From positions 60,437,023 to 60,501,022 of the forward strand of contig CM043970.1 of NCBI GenBank assembly GCA_014529385.2: a stretch of DNA of 64,000 bases. Direction: 5' to 3'. Below the pieces are notes generated by a model. That model was not told where the DNA came from. It saw nothing but the letters and a program-made list of their open reading frames with translations, and searched no databases. The stretch is from Adiantum capillus-veneris (lineage: Eukaryota > Streptophyta > Polypodiopsida > Polypodiales > Pteridaceae). Of this stretch, positions 57,142 to 64,000 are shown one piece after another; position 1 is the first letter of the stretch; each line of letters starts with the position of its first letter. Position numbers and translations under genes: made by a program.

Positions 57142-59469
57142 CTGTTTAATCTTAGATGATAAGACATAATTGAACTTTTACATTCAAAAGACAGCTAGCA
57201 ATGGAACAAAGAATAGATAAGTACAAAAAAACAACTAAGTATTAGAATCATTTAAGTACAATGTTTGTAGAAAAGAGATCCCCTTTCAGTATACAGATAG
57301 TAAAAGAACTTCCCAAATCATAAGTGAGTGTTCCATCCAATGTAGGACGGCTTGCCAAAGTCAAAAAAAACTTCCAAGATAAGATAGAGTCCTTACCTGC
57401 ATCCATCCAAACAAGACAACAATTCAGTTAGCCTTGGATGTGTTTTACAGGTATCAATGAGTATACCAGTTGTTATATATATCCATCTTATAAATTTTTT
57501 AAAACCTTTACAAGCTTAGTCCAAAAAATTGTGATTTCTCTCGTTTTTAAAGAATCCCAAAGATTTTAGTAAAAGAGTATCATTTTGATTAGAAGGCCAT
57601 CACCCCTTCTAATCCAAGTGTCTGAATCCCCCTTTTTTTATAAATTAACAACAGTTTCTTCAGTTCTGAAAGCTCCACCAAATGAAGTTTTTTAGAAAAA
57701 TTTTCCAATTTACAGTTTTTGTAGAATAACAAGCTCGTTGAAACTTGTTGTTACGTTAGATACGTATCATAGTGAAACGGATTCCAAATCATACAACTTT
57801 AACCATATACTTCTCCTTAAGCAATCCAAGTAACAAGAAGTGCTGCTAAAAAGCCAAGCCATACTCCGAACCTTGAAATTTCTTTTAAACGAAAAAAGGC
57901 TAAAGTATGTTTAAAGTGCTAGATCCATAATAATATCCAAAGCTATCACAGGGGGAACATCTTCCTGAGTACATGCAAAAAAACTGTAATGTATATCCTA
58001 TCCTTTCTAAAGAAAAAGACCAAGAACAACCATAGTGTGTAATAGGATACTCAAAAGAAGCAGAACCTTCTAACACCCATAAGCAGCAGGTGAATTTTTA
58101 ATCTTTTTGTATTTACCAAACAAGATGCTAATGCAAAAAACAAAACAATAGTATATCGGCCTGAATTAGGGAACAGTCACAAAAAAGTCGTAACCGAATG
58201 TATTTTTGGCATCTTACCTTACCAAAGTGAAGCAAAAGTAATGTATAACCCCATTTCTGTTAAAGAACCAGTCACAAAAACGCAGACCGTGGTACCTTCT
58301 CCTTTAAGGGCCAAGAGAAGTATATGATATGCAACCAAAAACTTCCAACGAGAATTATATGATATGCAACCAGAAACCCCTTTCAGTTTAAACAATAACC
58401 GCTATATTGCCATAGCCACCAAGTCTTGGTATGATACGTCATTGCGGCCCTTTTGTAAAAGCCAAGTTATGAAAACAGTGACAGTAAGCAACTCAACCAA
58501 AAAAAAACCATAAACTTGTGTGTGGAGGGTAGGGCAACACACGCCCCCCTTTTTTTTAACCATCAAGAGTTTTTTCCGACACATAGTAATAATCAATCAA
58601 GGCACAAAACCGCATGCCATCCTGCAACAGTGATTAGTAAGCAAGAAAAAGCAATAAATATCCCATCTTGTACTAGTTACCAGGGCAGAAAAAACAATCC
58701 TAATCAACTACATGCTCTGACCACCAACCCATAGGGTGGATTTTTTTAGAATTTTTGTACACCATTAGTAATCCCACGATGCGGAAAAACCCCCATGTCT
58801 GGGATTATAGGAGGAGACAACCATAATTTCCAACAAAACCTCTTCCTTAAAGAGTGATAAACCCATGCGAAAATAATCCTAAGCATGCGATAAGAAAATC
58901 AAGAAATAACAATGACCGACCTGAGTAACTTGAGTAGAGAGCTCCATGCTTTGTTTCAGAAACGCAGTTACCCATTTCAAGCAATCAAGCAGAGTACAAC
59001 CAAAACTAAGTGAGGGGCAGAGATGCGCCCTCACCTTTAAATAGAGCAGGGAAGGAGGTCGCTATAGCTGCAAATCACGCAGTTACCCAAGCGTTTGGGG
59101 GATCTCCAGCAGAGCGAATGAAGCTGCCTACGTGGTGCAATGAGGAGGTATCCAAGAGTATTCACGAAAGGGTTTCACCCAAGGTAAAGATACTCAAGTG
59201 TTGAGAAGGGCTATACCCGGTGGTAGTAACCATAGGTGGTGTTTTTACTAAAAGACCTAGAAGGCAAGTAAGCTCAGTAACTCCCTCAAGTGAGGTGCTA
59301 CAGTAAGAGTATGTGTAATCCATCTAGCCAAAAATTACCAACGCCTTATCAGGCTTTTAGTGTTTATGAAGGGTTAAGTCTCATAATGGAGGCTCAAACA
59401 ATTTTGAAGCACTCTCATTTTTCAAAAGAAAAAAATTAGATCAAGAACTAGTTAAGTAACCCAGTGTGT

Positions 59470-59544
<75 letters not shown>

Positions 59545-59666
59545 CATTGCTAGAGAAAAAAATCATCACTCCTAACAGGTCCCGATTCAAGGGTTAGGTT
59601 AATGTGTGGCCCCCCCTTTAAACTACAAAAATTATGTAAAAAAGACCAAGAGTACTAAAGTAACAC

Positions 59667-59669
<3 letters not shown>
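57139..59669 (-). repeat. Element C 3' terminal repeat (left copy)
   Basis: The first 400 bp (57139-57540) are nearly identical to 63601-64000, where the window ends. It contains the mini-exon and donor (57402-57396), a (GT)n at 59467-59542, and a TATA-like TTTAAATA with a GTGAGGGGC/GCGCCCTCAC hairpin at 59010-59043. Confidence 0.75.
59010..59043 (-). promoter_or_regulatory. Candidate promoter/hairpin module in the C repeat
   Basis: On the minus strand TATTTAAA (59043-59036) is followed by an inverted repeat, GTGAGGGCGC (59034-59025) against GCCCCTCAC (59018-59010). The arrangement matches 45473-45437 in element A despite diverged surroundings. Confidence 0.35.
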
Positions 59670-59750
<81 letters not shown>

Positions 59751-59780
59751 TGTGTGTGTGTGTGCGTATGTGTGTGTGTG
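59670..59780. repeat. (GT)n tract between terminal repeat and ORF2 end of C
   Basis: About 110 bp of GT with few interruptions. It corresponds to 48602-48652 in element B. Confidence 0.9.
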
Positions 59781-59817
59781 TACCCACCCTAACCCAGGCG
59801 CCATACACATTGGGTTG

Positions 59818-59848
59818 GTAGTAGGCCCATTTTGTATGGGCCTACTAC
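59818..59848 (-). other. Perfect 13-bp hairpin at the ORF2 stop of element C
   Basis: gtagtaggcccat (59818-59830) and atgggcctactac (59836-59848) pair perfectly around a 5-nt loop. The stem overlaps the last codons and stop (59845-59847) of ORF2. An analogous hairpin lies at the same place in B. Confidence 0.8.
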
Positions 59849-61766
59849 CTTATTAGAGAAATGAAATTCTCTTGTTTAAAGTGTAACTCAGGCCAGCTAT
59901 CCTGGGTGAGAGCCTGTGTAATATTGTTGCAGATCTCGTTTCTATTAAACCTATTAAGGAAATATTTTCTTATTAGTAGATTAACCTCCTTCCAGGCAAG
60001 AAAAGAGTTAGAGGAAGAATAGAAAATTAAGTGTAGCACGCTAATACATGAGTTAATAACAGCCTTGTGAGGCCTATTGCTATTCTTTTTTATGAATTCC
60101 ACAAGTGGTAGTTTCAGGAGATCCCTTTTCCAAACAAACCTTAGGTCATATCCATCGACATACGGGATATAAAGGGAGATAGAAAGGTTAAGGAATTGGA
60201 TTGATCTGCAAAAAGATGGCAGTGAGGATAAATCAGACAAATTTCTTTGAGGAAGTCCCTATTGTTGACACTAAGTAAGTCATACATATATGTCTAAACT
60301 GTGAAAGATTATTTTTGTATGATTCCATGGTTTTGAGATAGCACTTGTATTCAAAGAAAGCAAGGTAAATATTACACATAAGTGGAGAGCATGAGAATCC
60401 CATGGGGATGCGTAGGCATTGGTTAAAGCATAGACCACCGGAAACTATAGTGCAGTTACAAAGCAGCCAGGAGATGTAAAAGCAAAGCTTAGCTTCATTA
60501 AAGTGTAAGGAGTGTAAGAAGTGAGTTAATTTTATCCACTTGGGTTTTTTGGAAAGAGAGATGTAGAAAAGTTTCTTATTTCTAGCATTGGAGAAAGCCA
60601 TTTTTATCACCTTGGCAAGAATAGTCCTAAGGCCAAGATCCCCTTCAAGGGGAATGTTTTCATAACATTGTGTAATATATGCAATAAAAATGTGGAAGAT
60701 TTGCTGAGGAAGATTAAGCAAGACTTCTGTAGAGTTTTTTGTAAGCCAAAAGGGATTGTATTGGATGTGTAAAAAGTCCTGGCAGATTTTCTATTTAGTG
60801 GCACAAATAAGCTCAAATTCAATTAGTATAAGGTCAAGGCATAATGTAATATCCTTGGTGATATCAGTAAAAATACTATTGGAGGCATCAGATATCCATC
60901 TGAACTTATGCTTATGAATTTTATAAGTGGGAAATAATACAGGTAACTTAGTGTTCAGAACAGGGTAGCCTAGAACCCCTAAGTGTTTTGCAATATTATC
61001 GGTAATTGTTTGTAGTGGAGAGTTAATACTACAAAATTCCTTTCCAGATACATGCTTGCAAGTGGACTTCCAAGCAAGGTATTTGCATATAATAGTGGGA
61101 CAGTTAAAGCTTTTGTCAAGCCCGACAACAAACCATTTATTAGAGATTTTTTGAAAGTCAAAAGCTAGCTGAGATGTAAGCCAGGATTCATCAGAGGATA
61201 GCCATTTCCTAGGTAGTTGTGATACTTTTTGAAGGAAGCATTCCTTCACAACTTCCCTTAAGTCCGGTAGGACTGTCATCTCCAGTTGGAGAGCACTAAC
61301 AAGTTCAGTGAGGCAACTTAATACAGTTGATAGAGCAAGGTAGGAGTTTTTGGGAAAGTTAGGTATATGAATGAGCCCTTTGGCCAAAATTCTATGTATT
61401 TTAGTATTTTCAATGATGCTAAGATCACAGGTACAAACATCGTTACCATAAGTCTCAAAATTCTTGCAAAAGGTGGTAAACTGAAAGCATGTACAATGGG
61501 GAACTGAATCCTCCCCGAAGAAACTCATTACCGTAAATTAAATTCTTTATGGGATGTTGATACTTCCAACCTATGAGTATATTGTCGAGTAATTTGTGAT
61601 TGCCAAAAAACATATCAAAGCACTCACAAAAAAGATTTTTTGGTTGAATCCAATCGAGGAGTACATTGTGAAAGAGACAGTGTATGTAGATAAATCCATT
61701 GTCGGGATCCACTTTGTTGAGAGTTCTTCTTCCGCAAGGGATTGTAGTAACCTGCAATATCACCAA
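59845..61766 (-). pseudogene. Element C ORF2: Penelope-like reverse transcriptase, catalytic Asp lost
   Basis: It starts VTTIPCGRRTLNKVDPD after a TTGCAG (61766 region), then HCLFHNVLLDWIQPKNLFCE. The RT runs through VVGLDKSFNCPTIICKYLAW, LPVLFPTYKIHKHKFRWISD, motif A IAYITQCYENIPLEGD (Asp replaced by Tyr), motif B RIPMGFSCSPLMCNIYL and a motif C that reads YMYD in the corrected frame. The C-terminal domain ends at 59845 (LVEFIKKNSNRPHKAVINSC). A stop at 60793-60791 and shifts near 61520 and 60290 also break it. Both catalytic Asp changes are GAT to TAT. Confidence 0.72.
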
Positions 61767-61769
61767 GGT

Positions 61770-63335
61770 TTAAATTTCAAGGAAGTTCCTGATGGGGAGA
61801 AACCTGCCTCTACCCCTTGTGTAGCTACATACTTTTCGCCGGTTAGAGGATGAGCTAGGTGTTAGAAAGGAAGTGAAGGAGTTGGGGGTAATCAAAGAGT
61901 TGGATCTTTTGAGAGCAGGGGAGTCATCTTCATCAATACAAGGTTTAAGTAAACTAGTGATGATCTTAACACCTTTAAAGTTAGCATAAGTAGTTAAGTA
62001 AATTCCAGGTTCATCGGATTTTAACTCCTTCAACATATCCAGCATTAGTCCACGGAAGATGTTAAAGGCAATCTGCACAATTACAATTTTCTTAGCTTGG
62101 CCACCTAACCAAGAGCAAATGAGGGAGAGGTGAAAGTCCACAGGTTTTTCAGGGAAGAGTAAGTTCAGATGGTTGAGAATAAACCAAATGGTATGATCGA
62201 ACCACATGATGCTGGATTCACAAGAGGCTTTAGGGTCAAGAAATCTGCAGGCACATTTTACATAAGGTCCAAAGACATTCCACATGGATTCAATGTAAAA
62301 ATCCGGATTACTCTTGGCAAATTCCATGTTTCCTTTGGTACGGATGTAGAGGCCAGTATTGGAAGGGCATTTGGAGTGGTCAATGAGATTGAGATTGAAG
62401 GGTGCTTTGATAAGCTCCCCTTTGTCCAGAAATTGTCCTCCTTTTGAAATCTTGAGTCTGCAATCTTCCACAGTAGAGGCAGGGAGGTTGGCAAGGTAAA
62501 CCCAAGTTTCACTCAAAATGGGAGCTAGGAAAGCTTTGTTGGGCAGGACCCAAAGCTGATGATCAACCCCTAGGGATTCAATTTCAATTTGTCTAACAGG
62601 TAAGATAGTAAAACTTTGGATATTTTCGGCACCATCTCCACAAGGTTAGAGTCATTGAGGGAACAAAGATTACTCTGAAATTCCTTAACTGCTTCAAGGG
62701 CTGCACTATCCCTACAAAAGATTCCACCAGTCTGTGGAATAGTTGGAGTAGCTGGTGTACAGACAAAAGAGGGATTGAGACCACATAACTTCCTTAGAAA
62801 GTTAGATAGATCAGCACCAGAGGAGGAAAATAGGGCAAGCTCTTGCTGGTATTGTGAGGAGAGAAGGGGAAGCTGGGCGATGTATTGGGGGTTATTAAAT
62901 TCACCCCTTCCATGGAGTCTTTATCCAGAGTAGCCAAAATTTTGACCCAATCATTAAAAGACAGCATATGTAAGACAGATAATTTCTTGTCAGAGGTAAG
63001 AGCCGAATCATAAATTAGTTGAGAAGCATCCAAGCTACTAATACATCTGAGTACAAGAGATGTGGCCACTGAGAGGGGCTCCGAGGACAATTCCAATCCT
63101 TGTGAGAGAGCAAGAGTCTGCAATTATTCAAAAAAAGTGAGGTTCACTTATTCTTACCATAGTAAGTAATACAATTTTTGGCCTTCCTAGAGAGGAAGGG
63201 TCTAGTTCTAACTGCCAAAGCATTCTTTGGTTTACGGTCCTTAAGGTATAGCTTAATCTGTTCGTGAATCTTTGTATGATTCTCAGGGTTGTGTTTAGTA
63301 CTCATGCGGGCTGTCTTTCTATAGGGTATGCAGTC
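61770..63335 (-). pseudogene. Element C ORF1: gag-like protein with RG-rich tail
   Basis: Exon 2 (63335-63158) follows TTTTCTAG and reads DCIPYRKTARMSTKHNPEN then RPFLSRKAKNCITYYG. A short GT..AG gap (63157-63118) leads to the main exon, TLALSQGLELSSEPLSVATS. The last 248 codons (62516-61770) are open: KGGQFLDKGELIKAPFNL, WFDHTIWFILNHLNLLFPEK, LICSWLGGQAK, ending YTRGRGRFLPIRNF. A frameshift near 62880 breaks the middle. The blocks are shared with A and B, but no domain is known to me. Confidence 0.65.
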
Positions 63336-63600
63336 CTAGAAAAGGAACAGTATAAACATAAATAAGTAGAAACAGCTACTGTAGTTTTTGGACCTGCAAA
63401 CCTTAAACTGACAAATTCAAAGACTATAGTAGCCGTGAGCCGGGGACCAGAAATAGAGTCTACGAAAGACCACCTAACACCAGTCAACCAGTCAAGGGAT
63501 TACAGACTGCGGGTCCAACTCAGAACTCCATTTTGAAGAAAAATTCCAAAGCCAAGATCCCAGTTTCTCTAGAAAGAAAAACCTTATGTATAGGATGTGT

Positions 63601-64000
63601 GTGTAGTTATTTAATCTTAAATAATAAGACATAATTGAACTTTTATATTCAAAAGACAGCTGGCAATGGAATAAAGAATAGATAAGTACAAAAACAACTT
63701 AGTATTAGAATCATTTAAGTACAATGTTTGTAGAAAAGAGATCCCCTTTCAGTATATAGATAGTAAAAGAACATCCCAAATCATAAGTGAGTGTTCCATC
63801 CAGTGTAGGACGGCTTGCCAAAGTCGAAAAAACCTTCCAAGATAAGATAGAGTCCTTACCTGCATCCATCCAAACAAGACAACAATTCAGTTAGCCTTGG
63901 ATGTGTTTTACAGGTATCAATGAGTATACCAGTTGTTATATATATCCATCTTATAAATTTTTTAAAACCTTTACAAGCTTAGTCCAAAAAATTGTGATTT
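63601..64000 (-). repeat. Element C 5' terminal repeat, cut by window end
   Basis: It begins after a short GT run (63595-63602) and matches 57139-57540 with roughly 95 percent identity by eye. It contains a mini-exon ATGCAG (63865-63860) directly followed by the donor GTAAGG. Confidence 0.85.

Noticed and set aside
63118-63157. A 40-nt intron between the two ORF1 exons of element C
   Set aside because: GT and AG are present and A has a similar gap, but the reading phases across it do not agree. I kept it as a possible gap, not a confirmed intron.

Overview
This window looks like transposon-dense intergenic DNA from a large land-plant genome. A fern is my best guess: several decayed Ty3/gypsy and gag-like proteins resemble fern retroelement proteins I know, and introns, CACTA, copia, gypsy and LINE relics plus very long (GT)n, (CT)n and (TA)n tracts fit a nuclear plant genome. 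The species assignment is inference. Only one ordinary-looking host gene is visible, a tandem-RING protein at 22.3-23.0 kb (minus strand). Almost everything else is mobile DNA in various states of decay.

Left part (1-26 kb). A minus-strand Ty3/gypsy relic (1-2.56 kb) runs off the window and carries a 506-bp tandem duplication in its protease. Next come a plus-strand gypsy RT scrap (2.67-3.16 kb) and a minus-strand LINE reverse transcriptase relic (from 3.19 kb) split by an 8-kb CACTA transposon (4584-12551). The CACTA element has 12-bp CACTACAAGAGG ends, GTCGC-rich subterminal repeats, a broken six-exon TNPD-type transposase, a second three-exon gene, and a captured heavy-metal-associated (HMA) host gene fragment. 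Further right are composite GT minisatellites, a gypsy integrase/RNase H relic (14.3-15.7 kb), a LINE 3' relic (16.0-17.1 kb), a repeat-flanked unrecognised segment (17.3-18.7 kb), the RING gene, and a decayed charged gag-like ORF (23.2-25.75 kb).

Middle part (26.2-39.8 kb). A complete but dead chromodomain gypsy element (26157-37137, LTRs about 1.6 kb) lost the core of its reverse transcriptase and carries a gag-only copia element nested in its left LTR. A minus-strand copia pol scrap follows at 38.5-39.8 kb.

Right part (39.8-64 kb): the most interesting region. Three related minus-strand retroelements, here A, B and C, lie head to tail. Each encodes a gag-like ORF1 ending in an RG-rich tail and an ORF2 with an unusual reverse transcriptase (motif A D-I-T-Q-C-Y-E-N-I-P, motif C Y-M-D-D) that looks Penelope-like and has no endonuclease after it. 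B and C are flanked by long direct terminal repeats (TRs, about 2.6-2.7 kb). Element-element junctions lie in (GT)n tracts. The 5' TR carries what looks like a two- to five-codon first exon with a strong splice donor, and a hairpin lies at or beside the RT stop codon in both copies that keep it. The layout resembles endonuclease-less, end-attaching Penelope-like elements. I propose it is an undescribed intron-bearing family that inserts on or primes from GT microsatellites.
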